Positions 47,982-57,194 are shown, counted from the stretch's first letter. The stretch: DNA of 64,000 nucleotides from Streptomyces sp. GS7 (GCF_009834125.1 NZ_CP047146.1:1-64000); one strand, 5' to 3'. Made by a program: numbers and translations. Notes: generated by a model not told the origin, from the sequence alone.

Positions 47982-48976
47982 CGGTTCGCCTCTCCCGTAC
48001 CGGCCGTGCGGGCCGTGTGCCCGGCGTTCGTTGTGGCGTGCGCGGCCTTTGCGGCGTGCGCGGCGGCTGCCTCGCGCACCCAGGCGCCCTCTTCGTGGGC
48101 GCGGCGCCGGCGGCCGATCCGCTCTTCGTTGCAGGGGCCGTTGCCCTTGAGCACCTCGCGGAACTCGGCCCAGTCGATCGGTCCGAAGTCCCAGTGCTCC
48201 CGCTCCTCGTTCCACCGCAGGTCCGGGTCGGGGAGTGTCAGCCCGAGGGCCTCGGCCTGCGGGACGCAGATGTCCACGAAGCGCTGGCGCAGTTCGTCGT
48301 TGGAGTGCCGCTTGATCTTCCAGGCCATGGACTGCGCGGAGTGCGCCGATTCGTCGTCGGGCGGGCCGAACATCATCAGGGAGGGCCACCACCAGCGGTT
48401 CACCGCGTCCTGCGCCATGGCGTGCTGAGCCTCGGTGCCGCGGCTGAGGGTGAGCAGGAGCTCGTATCCCTGCCGTTGGTGGAAGGACTCCTCCTTGCAG
48501 ACGCGGATCATTGCTCGGGCGTACGGGCCGTAGGAGCACCGGCACAGGGGGACCTGGTTCGTTATCGCCGCGCCGTCCACGAGCCAGCCGATGGCGCCGA
48601 CGTCGGCCCAGGTCAGGGTGGGGTAGTTGAAGATCGAGGAGTACTTCTGGCGGCCTGAGTGGAGCTTGTCGAGCAGTTCGTCGCGGCCGGTGCCGAGGGT
48701 CTCGGCGGCGCTGTAGAGATACAGGCCGTGGCCGGCCTCGTCCTGCACCTTGGCCATCAGGATCGCCTTGCGGCGCAGCGACGGCGCGCGGGTGATCCAG
48801 TTCGCCTCGGGCTGCATGCCGATGATCTCGGAGTGGGCGTGCTGTGCGATCTGCCGCACCAGCGATGAGCGGTAGGCGTCCGGCATCCAGTCCCGTGGTT
48901 CGATCCGCTCGTCCGCGGCCACGGTGGCGTCGAACACGGCCTCGCGGGCCGTTTCCTCCAGCGCGATCGTCGTCAT
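47978..48976 (-). CDS. paaA: Phenylacetyl-CoA 1,2-epoxidase catalytic subunit PaaA
   Basis: 332-aa diiron monooxygenase subunit that epoxidises the aromatic ring of phenylacetyl-CoA. ATG 48976 follows GAGGGGGC. Iron-ligand motifs in [18 protein letters not shown] and [15 protein letters not shown]; substrate region [15 protein letters not shown]. The last 40 residues form an Ala/His-rich extension. First gene of paaABCDE; the operator 49001-49014 lies just upstream. Confidence 0.96.
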   Translation of the reverse strand: MTTIALEETAREAVFDATVAADERIEPRDWMPDAYRSSLVRQIAQHAHSEIIGMQPEANWITRAPSLRRKAILMAKVQDEAGHGLYLYSAAETLGTGRDELLDKLHSGRQKYSSIFNYPTLTWADVGAIGWLVDGAAITNQVPLCRCSYGPYARAMIRVCKEESFHQRQGYELLLTLSRGTEAQHAMAQDAVNRWWWPSLMMFGPPDDESAHSAQSMAWKIKRHSNDELRQRFVDICVPQAEALGLTLPDPDLRWNEEREHWDFGPIDWAEFREVLKGNGPCNEERIGRRRRAHEEGAWVREAAAAHAAKAAHATTNAGHTARTAGTGEANR

Positions 48977-49000
48977 GTACTGCCCCCTCACTCCCGACCG

Positions 49001-49014
49001 ACCGATCGTTCGGT
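49001..49014. promoter_or_regulatory. PaaR-type operator 1 (paaA promoter)
   Basis: ACCGATCGTTCGGT; on the minus strand ACCGAACGATCGGT, identical to the site at 54441. Shared with that site over the 18 bases AACCGAACGATCGGTCGG. It fits ACCGnnCGnnCGGT, the core of the PaaR motif described in Corynebacterium. Confidence 0.8.
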
Positions 49015-49049
49015 TCAATGGTGAGTGGCCGGACCGCGGGTGTCAAGCC

Positions 49050-49058
49050 TGTGGATAA
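49050..49058 (-). promoter_or_regulatory. Isolated DnaA box
   Basis: TGTGGATAA (TTATCCACA on the minus strand) in the paaA / DUF5819 divergent gap. Confidence 0.5.
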
Positions 49059-49143
49059 GCCAGGGGAGGGTGTGCCCGGTGCGGCGGCATAGGTACGGTT
49101 CCGGGGCGGAGTCAGCCGCGGAAAATCTCGGAACGGGGCGGGA

Positions 49144-49815
49144 ATGCAGTCATACGGGGACGAATCGCGGCCACTGGCCGCGCTGTCGCTGCCCTCGCGG
49201 ATCGTCATAGGCGCAGCGGCCTGCGCCATCGCCGTCAGCGTCGCGCTGCATCTCGCCATGATGTTTCTGCACGTCGCGCCGTCGAACACGCTCAGCAAGC
49301 AGCAGAGCAAGCTGATCAGCGACTACGTCTATCCCGAGTACGAGCAGAACTGGAAGCTGTTCGCGCCCAACCCCCTCCAGCAGAACATCGCGGTCCAGGC
49401 CCGCGCCCGGGTGCGCACCCAGGACGGCACGTTGCAGACCACCGGCTGGACCGATCTGACCGCCCAGGACGGCCGAGCCATCCTCCACAACCCGCTGCCC
49501 AGCCACACCCAGCAGAACCAACTCCGCCGCGGCTGGGAGCTCTTCACGAACACCCATGACGCCCAGGACCGCCCCATCGGCAGGCGCGGCGAGCTGTCCG
49601 AGCGCTACATCCGGCGGATCGTGATGCTCCGGATGTCCGCGGAGTGGACCAAGGGCGGCGGCCGGGTCGAGGAGATCCAGGTCCGGTCGCAGACGACGGC
49701 GGTGCAGCCGCCCCCGTGGAGCGACGAGAAGATCAGCGACAAGCCCGTCTACCGCGTGCTGCCCTGGTGGCAGGTCACCGCAAACGACCTGCCCGAGGGG
49801 GCGACGAACAAGTGA
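49144..49815 (+). CDS. DUF5819 family membrane protein (SdpA-like)
   Basis: 223 aa. One N-terminal membrane helix (about 20-42) followed by an outside domain with the family signature YPEYEQNWKLFAPNPLQQN. The layout (one helix, then a W-x-FxP/NP segment) recalls SdpA of the B. subtilis Sdp toxin-maturation system, which also pairs with an HTTM protein. Its stop overlaps the HTTM start (GTGA), so the two are coupled. Confidence 0.8.
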   Translation: MQSYGDESRPLAALSLPSRIVIGAAACAIAVSVALHLAMMFLHVAPSNTLSKQQSKLISDYVYPEYEQNWKLFAPNPLQQNIAVQARARVRTQDGTLQTTGWTDLTAQDGRAILHNPLPSHTQQNQLRRGWELFTNTHDAQDRPIGRRGELSERYIRRIVMLRMSAEWTKGGGRVEEIQVRSQTTAVQPPPWSDEKISDKPVYRVLPWWQVTANDLPEGATNK

Positions 49816-51176
49816 CTTCGCCGACGCCGCAGCAGCCGCACTCCGCCCCGCCGGCCCCCGGCACCCCCGGGGAGGCCGCCGTCCAGGAGGCCCCCACCTC
49901 CTACGAGGAGACCCGCATCGAGCGCGCGATAGGCCGCGGCTTCATATGGGTCACCGGCCGGGCCATGGCCCCGTACCAGACCGCCGTCATCCGGATCGGC
50001 TTCGCCGCCACCTGGCTGCTGTTCCTCTTGCGGGAGTGGCCCAACCGCCAGGAGCTCTACGGGCCCGGCGGCCCCTGGAACGCCGGGATGGCGCGTGAGC
50101 TCCTCCACGGCAACCACGCCTTCTCCGTCCTGCTCTGGTCCGACAGCCGGAGCTGGTTCGAGTGCGTCTACCTCCTCGCCATCGTGGCCAGCGCCCTGCT
50201 GATGCTCGGCTGGCGCACCCGCACCATGTCGGTGCTGTTCATGTTGGGCGTGCTCTCGCTGCAGAACCGCAGCGTCTTCATAGGAGACGGCGGCGACAAC
50301 GTCATCCACCTGATGTCGATGTATCTCGTTCTGACCCGCTGTGGGCAGGTGTGGTCGCTGGACGCGCGCCGCGCCAAGCGGGCGGCCGCCGCGGCGACCG
50401 AGGAGGGCGCGGCGGGCACCACACCGCCCCGCGACCTGCCCGGCATCGTCCTGTGGGCGGTGCTCGGCCTCGGCCTGGCCGCGGCCCAGGTGCAGGGAGG
50501 CTACGCGCTGACCTGGTTCGGCCACGGGCCGTTCCCGTACGTCGGCTGGAGCCTGGTGCTGTGGGGTCTGTGGGCGACGCACGGCCTGTGGTGGGCGGTG
50601 CGGCGCCACGCCCCGGGGGAGCCGCGGATCGTCCTCGACACCCTCGCCAAGCTCGCGCACAACGGCGCACTGCTGGTGATCATGGTCGAGGTCTGCCTGA
50701 TCTACTCCACCGCCGGCTGGTACAAGATCCAGGGCTCGCGCTGGCAGGACGGCACCGCGGTCTTCTACCCGATGCACCTGGACTACTTCTCCCCCTGGCC
50801 GGCGCTGTCCCAGATGTTCGGCAGCAACGGCTTGATGATCATGCTGGTGACCTACGGGACGGTGATGGTGCAGGTCGCCTTCCCGTTCACGCTCTTCAAC
50901 CGCCGGCTCAAGAACGTGCTGCTCGTCGTGATGATCTGCGAGCACCTCTCGATCGCGTTCCTGCTCGGGCTGCCGTTCTTCTCGCTCGCGATGATCACCG
51001 CCGACGCCGTCTTCCTGCCCACGAACTTCCTGACCTGGCTCTCCGGGAAACTCTCCGGGCTGCGCCGGCGGCTGTTCCCGCGCGGCGCCGGCACCGGTAC
51101 GGACACCGGATCCGGCGGCGTCGAGCCCGAGACCCGTACGCATTCCGCCGGCGATGGCCGGCCGGTCGTGGGCTGA
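49812..51176 (+). CDS. HTTM-domain membrane protein (SdpB-like / gamma-carboxylase-like)
   Basis: 454 aa, GTG start overlapping the DUF5819 stop. About eight membrane segments of the HTTM (horizontally transferred transmembrane) domain: YQTAVIRIGFAATWLLFLLR, SVLFMLGVLSLQNRSVFIGD, VCLIYSTAGWYKIQGSRWQD, with charged loops and a Gly/Thr-rich tail. HTTM is shared with vitamin K-dependent carboxylase and SdpB. No SdpC-like toxin gene is adjacent, so a role in peptide or protein modification is a hypothesis. Confidence 0.85.
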   Translation: MTSPTPQQPHSAPPAPGTPGEAAVQEAPTSYEETRIERAIGRGFIWVTGRAMAPYQTAVIRIGFAATWLLFLLREWPNRQELYGPGGPWNAGMARELLHGNHAFSVLLWSDSRSWFECVYLLAIVASALLMLGWRTRTMSVLFMLGVLSLQNRSVFIGDGGDNVIHLMSMYLVLTRCGQVWSLDARRAKRAAAAATEEGAAGTTPPRDLPGIVLWAVLGLGLAAAQVQGGYALTWFGHGPFPYVGWSLVLWGLWATHGLWWAVRRHAPGEPRIVLDTLAKLAHNGALLVIMVEVCLIYSTAGWYKIQGSRWQDGTAVFYPMHLDYFSPWPALSQMFGSNGLMIMLVTYGTVMVQVAFPFTLFNRRLKNVLLVVMICEHLSIAFLLGLPFFSLAMITADAVFLPTNFLTWLSGKLSGLRRRLFPRGAGTGTDTGSGGVEPETRTHSAGDGRPVVG

Positions 51177-51377
51177 GCAGCGAGAACACCGCCCCGCGAG
51201 CCCCTTCCGTACGACGAGGAGCACGGACCCAGGCGCCAGCGGCCGGCCCCCGGCCCCCGGTCCGCTGCTGCTGCGGCACCCCGGGCCTTGATGGACGTCC
51301 CTTCCGGCGCTGTCCGGCGGTTGGGCGCGATCCTGGGCGAAGGCCCTGGTAGCGGCCATGAGCCGTAGTCTGATGTG

Positions 51378-52139
51378 GTGAGTGAGGACGAGATCACGAG
51401 AGTCGTACGGCAGTGGCGGGACGCTGCGCCCGAGGCGGTGCTGCTGGACGGGTTCCATGCCGTGAAGCACGCGCTTCGCTTTGAGGCGGACGTTCGCCTC
51501 GCGATCTCCGGCGACAAAGGCTCTGTCCTGGCACTGGCGGAAGAGCTGGCCGACGACCTCACGAACCGCATCGACGATCTTGTGACCGAGGTGCCGGCCG
51601 AAACCTACCGGGACCTTGTGCCGAGGGTGCACCCCACACACGTGGCCGCTCTGGCGGTCAGACCCAGCCTGCAGCGGAATCTGGACGACTTGTCGAGAGC
51701 CCCACGGCAGGCACCGGTCGTCGTCCTGGAGAATCCCCGCAACCTGGGGAATGTCGGCGCCGTGGTCCGGCTTGCGGCGGGGTTCGGGGCCACCGGCGTG
51801 GTCACGACCGGCGACATGGATCCGTGGCACCCCAACGTGGTGCGCGCGGCAGCGGGCCTTCATTACGCGACTGCCGTGGAAGGTCTCCCGCTCGACGACC
51901 TACCGCCGGGGCCGGTGTACGCGCTGGACCCGGAGGGAGACGACATCAGATCTGTGGTGCTTCCTGACGACGCGCTGCTGGCGTTCGGATCCGAGCGGCA
52001 CGGGATATCGCCGGAACTCCGCAAGCGGGCCACCAGGCTCGTGGCACTCCCGATGCGGCCCCAGGTGTCCAGCTACAACCTGGCCACGAGCGTCGCCATG
52101 GCTCTCTTCCACTGGGGAGGCCCGCCTCCAGCGCCGTGA
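51378..52139 (+). CDS. TrmH/SpoU family RNA 2'-O-methyltransferase
   Basis: 253 aa. N-terminal substrate-binding-like region then SPOUT domain: VVLENPRNLGNVGAVVRLAA, LAFGSERHGIS, LPMRPQVSSYNLATSVAMAL (motifs 1-3 of the SpoU family, with the NLATS Ser). Methylates ribose in tRNA or rRNA; the target is not decidable. TAGTCT (51366-51371) lies exactly 6 nt before GTG 51378, with no ribosome site, which favours 51378 over GTG 51375 and a leaderless message. Confidence 0.88.
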   Translation: MSEDEITRVVRQWRDAAPEAVLLDGFHAVKHALRFEADVRLAISGDKGSVLALAEELADDLTNRIDDLVTEVPAETYRDLVPRVHPTHVAALAVRPSLQRNLDDLSRAPRQAPVVVLENPRNLGNVGAVVRLAAGFGATGVVTTGDMDPWHPNVVRAAAGLHYATAVEGLPLDDLPPGPVYALDPEGDDIRSVVLPDDALLAFGSERHGISPELRKRATRLVALPMRPQVSSYNLATSVAMALFHWGGPPPAP

Positions 52140-52148
52140 GCAGGCGGG

Positions 52149-52590
52149 ATGGCGGGGCGCTCCACCCCGTCAGGTAACCGACACCTCACCATCGGCTCGG
52201 CCGTACGGACCGCCAACGCCTTCCCGGCCAGGGAGGTCCGCACCGTCGGGCAGCCGCGCTGGAACCAGCGCGGCGCGATGGCGACCGGACCGCAACCAGC
52301 ACGTCCGCCCCCACCCGGTCATTGCCGAGCTGACGGCCCGGGCCGCTGCCGAGGGGCTGGCGACCATCGGGATCGACGACTTCCCCGGCTCCCCCCCGCT
52401 GGAGACGACCGAGCTGCGCCGCCGCTGTGTGCTGCACTTCGGCCAGGAGGGGCCGGGGCTCGGCGAAGAGGCCCGGCGGCACGCCTCCCCGGTCTGCTCG
52501 ATCGCCCGGTTCGGATCGACCCGCTCGAACGGGGGCCGCGGCGGCCATCGCGATGCACGCCCGGATCACGCGCCGGGACCGGCTCCGAGG
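52149..52590 (+). pseudogene. Frameshifted SpoU/TrmH-type RNA methyltransferase
   Basis: Three consecutive pieces in three frames rebuild one SpoU protein: IGSAVRTANAFPAREVRTVG then QPRWNQRGAMAT (to about 52287); DRNQHVRPHPVIAEL and ELRRRCVLHFGQEGPGLGEE then IARFGSTRSN (to about 52530); AAAAIAMHARITRRDR (to about 52580). The joins fall at G-runs: removing one G near 52286-52288 and one near 52531-52535 would restore a single frame. The N-terminus is short. Motifs GQEGPGL and GSTRSN..AAAIAMHA are SpoU motifs 2 and 3. It follows an intact SpoU gene of a different subfamily. Confidence 0.75.
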
Positions 52591-52679
52591 TCCGCTCTGC
52601 GGGACCGCGAGCAGCGGCCTGCGGACAGGGGCCCGCGGGCAGGGGCCCGGTTACGGCGGTACCGCCCGGGCCCCGGGTC

Positions 52680-54362
52680 TCACGCCTCCCGCCTCACCTC
52701 CACCGTCCGGAAGCGGTTCGCCACGAACGCGGCGTCGCACAGCACGGCGTTGGCCGCCGGATTGCCGCCCGAGCCGTGGAAGTCGGAGAACGCCGCGGTC
52801 TGGTTCACATAGACCCCGCCGGTCAGGTTCAGCGACAGCTGCGCGCACTCCTCCAGGCAGGCGTCCTCGACCAGCCGCTCCACCTCGGGCGAGGTGGTGT
52901 AGGCGCCGACCGTCATGGCGCCCTTGTCGCGGATCGTGCGCCGCAGCAGAGCGACCGCGTCGGCCGCGGAGTCGACGGCCACCGCGAACGACACCGGGCC
53001 GAAGCACTCCGAGAGATACGTCGCCTCGGCGTCCGGCTTGGCGCCGTCCAGCTTGACGATCACCGGCGTGCGGACCGTGGCCTTGGGGAACTCGGGATGG
53101 GCCACCTCACGGGAGGCCAGCCCGACCTCGCCGAGCCCCGAGGCCGCGTCGATCCGCTCCTTGACCTGCGGATTGACGATCGCGCCGAGCAGCGCGTTGG
53201 CTCGCGCGTCGTCGCCGAGCAGGCCGCTCACCGCGCCCGCCAGATCGCTGACCACCTCGTCGTACGACTTCGGCCCGGCGTCCGTGCCGATGCCGTCCCG
53301 GGGGATCAGCAGATTCTGCGGGGTGGTGCACATCTGGCCGCTGTAGAGCGACAGCGAGAACGCGAGGTTGCCGAGCATGCCCTTGTAGTCGTCGGTGGAT
53401 TCGATGACGACGGTGTTGACACCGGCCTTCTCCGTGAAGACCTGGGCCTGGCGGGCGTTCTCTTCCAGCCAGTCGCCGAAGGCGGTCGAGCCGGTGTAGT
53501 CGATGATCCGCACCTCGGGGCGCACGGCCAGCGTCTTGGCCAGCCCCTCGCCCGGCTTGTCCACGGCCAGGCACACCAGGTCCGCGGGGAAGCCGGCCTC
53601 GGCCAGCACCTCACGGGCCACCTGGACGGTCAGCGCCAGCGGGAGCACGGCGCGCGGATGCGGCTTGACCAGCACCGGATTGCCGGTGGCCAGCGAGGCG
53701 AACAGGCCGGGATAGCCGTTCCACGTCGGGAAGGTGTTGCAGCCGATCACCAGGGCGACACCGCGCGGCACGGCCGTGAAGCTCTTGGCCAGCTCCAGCG
53801 GATCGCGCTTGCCCTGCGGCTTGGACCAGGCGGCCTTCTCCGGCGTCCGGGTCTGCTCGGCGTACGCATACGCCACCGCCTCCAGACCGCGGTCCTGGGC
53901 GTGCGGCCCGCCCGCCTGGAAGGCCATCATGAACGCCTGCCCACTGGTGTGCATCACGGCCTGGGCGAACTCATGGGTGCGCGCGCTGATCCGCGCCAGG
54001 ATCTCCAGACAGACCGCGGCGCGCGCCTCGGGGCCCGCGTCCCGCCATGCGGGGATCGCGGCCCGCATGGCCGGCAGCAGCACCGAGACGTCCGGATGCG
54101 GATAGGTGATGCCCAACTCCGGGCCGTACGGCGAGACTTCCTCGCCCGTCCAGTCGTCCGTGCCGGGCTGGTCGACGGCGAAACGGGTGCCGCGCAGCGC
54201 CTCGAAGGCGGCCAGGCCCTCCGGCGCGGCGTTCTCGCCGTACGCCTTGGGGTGCTCGGGGTGCGGGGACCAGTACTCGCGGGTGCGGATCGCTTCCAGC
54301 GCCTTGTCGAGGGTCAGGCGGTGCTTCTCGATCAACTGCGCTGCGGTCGGTTCGGCGGCCAT
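52680..54362 (-). CDS. paaN: Phenylacetate degradation aldehyde dehydrogenase PaaN
   Basis: 560 aa from ATG 54362 (MAAEPTAAQLIEKHRLTLDK). Aldehyde dehydrogenase fold: VALVIGCNTFPTWNGYPGLF, IDYTGSTAFGDWLEENA, catalytic Cys in SLYSGQMCTTPQNLLIP, and FSDFHGSGGNPAA. It oxidises the ring-opened semialdehyde of the paa pathway. There is no hydratase (MaoC/ECH) domain as in PaaZ, so ring hydrolysis needs a separate protein not seen here. Divergent from paaH across operator 2. Confidence 0.92.
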   Translation of the reverse strand: MAAEPTAAQLIEKHRLTLDKALEAIRTREYWSPHPEHPKAYGENAAPEGLAAFEALRGTRFAVDQPGTDDWTGEEVSPYGPELGITYPHPDVSVLLPAMRAAIPAWRDAGPEARAAVCLEILARISARTHEFAQAVMHTSGQAFMMAFQAGGPHAQDRGLEAVAYAYAEQTRTPEKAAWSKPQGKRDPLELAKSFTAVPRGVALVIGCNTFPTWNGYPGLFASLATGNPVLVKPHPRAVLPLALTVQVAREVLAEAGFPADLVCLAVDKPGEGLAKTLAVRPEVRIIDYTGSTAFGDWLEENARQAQVFTEKAGVNTVVIESTDDYKGMLGNLAFSLSLYSGQMCTTPQNLLIPRDGIGTDAGPKSYDEVVSDLAGAVSGLLGDDARANALLGAIVNPQVKERIDAASGLGEVGLASREVAHPEFPKATVRTPVIVKLDGAKPDAEATYLSECFGPVSFAVAVDSAADAVALLRRTIRDKGAMTVGAYTTSPEVERLVEDACLEECAQLSLNLTGGVYVNQTAAFSDFHGSGGNPAANAVLCDAAFVANRFRTVEVRREA

Positions 54363-54440
54363 CGGTGACCAACTCCTCGTCGGGTGCTGGGCGGAGATGT
54401 GGATAGGGCTGGGAGCTGTCGGGGCAGCAGGGCTAGAGTA

Positions 54441-54454
54441 ACCGAACGATCGGT
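54441..54454. promoter_or_regulatory. PaaR-type operator 2 (paaN / paaH divergent promoter)
   Basis: ACCGAACGATCGGT, identical to operator 1 on the other strand, in the 149-bp gap between divergent paaN and paaH, placed to control both. Confidence 0.85.
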
Positions 54455-54511
54455 CGGGGCAAGAGGGCCCGGCGAACCTGTGGAAAACTCGGTCGGGGAG
54501 GATCAGCTGCC

Positions 54512-56032
54512 ATGACGGCAATCGGAACCAGCAGCACGGTTGCAGTGGTCGGTACCGGCACCATGGGGCAGGGAATCGCGCAGGTGGCGCTGGTCGCGGG
54601 CCATCGCGTACGCCTCTACGACACCGCCCCGGGCCGCGCGGAGCGGGCCGCCCGGGCCATCGGGCAACGGCTCGACCGGCTGGTGGAGAAAGGCCGGATC
54701 CCGACGGCGGAGCGGGATGCCGCACGCGAACGCCTCTCCCCCGCCGCGTCTCTCGGCGAACTGGCCGACGCCGCGCTGGTCGTCGAGGCGATCCTGGAAC
54801 AACTTCCGGCCAAACAGGAGCTGTTCCGTTCCCTGGAGGACGTGGTCGCGGCGGACTGCCTGCTCGCCACCAACACCTCCTCCCTGTCCGTGACCGCGGT
54901 CGCGGGCCCGCTGCGCCACCCCGGCCGCTGTGTGGGCCTGCACTTCTTCAACCCCGCACCGCTCCTCCCGCTGGTCGAGGTCGTCAGCGGCTTCGCGACC
55001 GACGAGGCCGCCGCCACCACGGCGTACGAGACCGCCGCGGCCTGGGGAAAGACCCCGGTGCGCTGTGCCGACACCCCCGGCTTCATCGTCAACCGCATCG
55101 CCCGCCCCTTCTACGCCGAGGCCCTGCGCCTCTACGAGGAGCGGGCCGCCGACCCCGCGACCATCGACGCCGTGCTGCGCGAGGGCGGCGGCTTCAAGAT
55201 GGGCCCGTTCGAGCTCACCGACCTCATCGGGCAGGACGTGAACGAAGCGGTCACTCACTCCGTGTGGACCGCCTTCTTCCAGGACCCGAAGTTCACGCCC
55301 TCCCTGGCGCAGCGCCGGCTGGTGGAGTCCGGGCTGCACGGCCGCAAGACGGGGCGCGGCTGGTTCGACTACGCCGAGGACGCCCGCCGGCCCGCGCCGC
55401 ACACCGCCGAGCCCTGCCCGGCTCCCGCCTCGGTCGCCCTGCACGCCAAGCTGCCCGGCCCGGCCCGGGTGCTGCACGAGCTGATCGAGGAGGCCGGCAT
55501 CAAGATCACCCGCGACCGGGCACCAGGGGAGTCCGAGGGCTTCGTCCGGCTGCCCGGCGGTGCCCGCCTCGCGATGACCAACGGCTCCCCGGCCACCAGC
55601 GCGGCCCGCGGCGCCTCCATCCGCTTCGATCTCTCGCTCGACTACCGGGCCGCGACGCGGATCGCCCTCGCGCCCTCGGCGGCGGTCTCCGAAGCGGACC
55701 TCGCGGAGGCCGTCGGCCTGTTCCAGGCGCTGGGTAAAGAGGTCAGCGTGATCGACGACGTCCCGGGCATGATCGTCGCCCGTACGGTCGCGATGATCAT
55801 CGACTTCGCCGTGGACGCTGCGGCCCGCGGGGTCGCCACCCCCGAGGACATCGACACGGCCATGCGGCTCGGCGTGAACTACCCCGGCGGCCCCATGGAG
55901 TGGGCCGAGCGGCTCGGCGCCCAGTGGGTATGGGATCTGCTGGATTCCCTGCACCACCAGAATGCCGGCGGACGCTACGCACCGTCCTGGGCGCTACGGC
56001 GCCGTGCGGACCACGAGGAATTGGTGCTCTAA
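54512..56032 (+). CDS. paaH: 3-hydroxyacyl-CoA dehydrogenase PaaH
   Basis: 506 aa with two 3-hydroxyacyl-CoA dehydrogenase modules: N-terminal Rossmann motif VAVVGTGTMGQGIAQVAL, active region LHFFNPAPLLPLVEVV, ADTPGFIVNRIARPF, ELTDLIGQDVN, and a second C-terminal helical domain (IDDVPGMIVARTVAMIIDFA, MRLGVNYPGGPMEWAE). The long form matches PaaH. It oxidises 3-hydroxyadipyl-CoA. Two bases from the next gene. Confidence 0.93.
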   Translation: MTAIGTSSTVAVVGTGTMGQGIAQVALVAGHRVRLYDTAPGRAERAARAIGQRLDRLVEKGRIPTAERDAARERLSPAASLGELADAALVVEAILEQLPAKQELFRSLEDVVAADCLLATNTSSLSVTAVAGPLRHPGRCVGLHFFNPAPLLPLVEVVSGFATDEAAATTAYETAAAWGKTPVRCADTPGFIVNRIARPFYAEALRLYEERAADPATIDAVLREGGGFKMGPFELTDLIGQDVNEAVTHSVWTAFFQDPKFTPSLAQRRLVESGLHGRKTGRGWFDYAEDARRPAPHTAEPCPAPASVALHAKLPGPARVLHELIEEAGIKITRDRAPGESEGFVRLPGGARLAMTNGSPATSAARGASIRFDLSLDYRAATRIALAPSAAVSEADLAEAVGLFQALGKEVSVIDDVPGMIVARTVAMIIDFAVDAAARGVATPEDIDTAMRLGVNYPGGPMEWAERLGAQWVWDLLDSLHHQNAGGRYAPSWALRRRADHEELVL

Positions 56033-56034
56033 TC

Positions 56035-56625
56035 ATGACCATGGCCAAGCGCGACGCCTATACGCCCGATTCGCTGCTCGCGGTCTCCGTGGAGGTGTTC
56101 ATCGAGCGCGGCTACGACGGCACGTCCATGGAGCACCTGTCCAAGGCGGCCGGCATCTCGAAATCGTCGATCTACCACCATGTGCGCAGCAAGGAAGAGC
56201 TGCTGCGCCGTGCGATAACCCGCGCCCTGGACGGGCTGTTCGGGGTCCTGGAAGAGCCTGGCGCCGTCCAGGGACGGGCCATCGAGCGACTGGAGTACGT
56301 CACCAGGCGCGAGGCCGAGGTGCTGATGGACGAACTCCCCTATGTGACGCTGCTGTTGCGGGTACGCGGAAATACGGACACCGAGCGGTGGGCCATGGAG
56401 CGCCGCCGGGAGTTCGACCACAGGGTCGCCGAACTGCTCAAGGAGGCCGCCGCCGACGGTGACCTGCGGGACGACGTGGACATCCGGCTGGCCACCCGGC
56501 TGCTCTTCGGCATGATCAACTCGATCGTCGAGTGGTACCGCCCGGGACGCGGCGACGCGGCCAGCCGTGACGAGGTCGCCGAGGCCGTGGTCCGCACGGC
56601 GTTCGGGGGGCTGCGGAGCGCCTGA
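56035..56625 (+). CDS. paaR: TetR family regulator (probable PaaR)
   Basis: 196 aa. N-terminal TetR HTH: DSLLAVSVEVFIERGYDGTS, MEHLSKAAGISKSSIYHHVR, SKEELLRRAI; ligand-binding helical C-terminus. Co-transcribed with paaH (2-bp gap). It most likely represses the paa genes and is released by phenylacetyl-CoA, as for PaaR elsewhere; this rests on context and operators. ATG 56041 is an alternative start. Confidence 0.88.
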   Translation: MTMAKRDAYTPDSLLAVSVEVFIERGYDGTSMEHLSKAAGISKSSIYHHVRSKEELLRRAITRALDGLFGVLEEPGAVQGRAIERLEYVTRREAEVLMDELPYVTLLLRVRGNTDTERWAMERRREFDHRVAELLKEAAADGDLRDDVDIRLATRLLFGMINSIVEWYRPGRGDAASRDEVAEAVVRTAFGGLRSA

Positions 56626-56842
56626 AGGGCGGGTGAATGCTCGTCCCGGGTGGAATTTCGCGGGGTGGGGTGGGTTGAGCGCGCGCCAGGGGTGGGGTGG
56701 GCTTGAGCGCCTGCCCCGGGGCGAGTTGGTTGCCTGCCCTGGTGGGGCGGGCTGGTCGCTTGCCCGGGGCCGCGGTGGGGTTGGCCGGATGATCGGCTGA
56801 CCGGCTCTGTGCGTCGTGGTGCGATGGCTGGCGCGGTGCGAA

Positions 56843-56925
56843 GGCTGGTGCCTGGTGCCCCTGGTACCTGGCGCCTTGTCCCCGGTGTTTGGTGCCTCGC
56901 GCCTGGTGTCTGGTGTTTGGCGTCA
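56843..56925. repeat. Degenerate CTGGTGCC-type short repeat array
   Basis: Variants of CTGGTGCC / TTGGTGTCT recur about ten times with imperfect spacing. Confidence 0.6.
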
Positions 56926-57042
56926 GTCGTGCTTGTCGTGTTTGCGGCAGCCGTTCGCCGGTGCCGATAGGCGCGCGTCCGTGTCGATGGCCGTGCGTTC
57001 GTGTCGCAGCGCGGCGACTGCTTCCTCCCCCCACCCCCGACC

Positions 57043-57083
57043 CCCTCTCCCCCTCTCCCCCGAAGGGGGAGAGGGGGAGAGGG
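57043..57083. terminator. Perfect 19-bp hairpin, probable bidirectional terminator
   Basis: Left arm of CCC-TCT-CCCCC-TCT-CCCCC (57043-57061), loop GAA, exact complementary right arm (57065-57083). Purely pyrimidine/purine arms. Confidence 0.7.
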
Positions 57084-57140
57084 CGGGGGAAAGCCCGAGC
57101 CGGTCCGGTGTGGCGGGCCCGGACCGGTCCGGCAGGTTCC

Positions 57141-57194
57141 GCCCAGCGTCCTCCGACGCCCGCCCAGCGTCCTCCGACACCCGCCCAGCACCCC
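57141..57194. repeat. 21-bp tandem repeat, two copies plus a partial third
   Basis: GCCCAGCGTCCTCCGAC is followed by GCCC (57141-57161) or ACCC (57162-57182), then a diverged GCCCAGCACCCC. Confidence 0.85.

Noticed and set aside
52149..54368. 739-codon plus-strand frame over paaN
   Set aside because: Only its first part (to about 52290) matches a protein (the broken SpoU gene); the rest is antisense to paaN.
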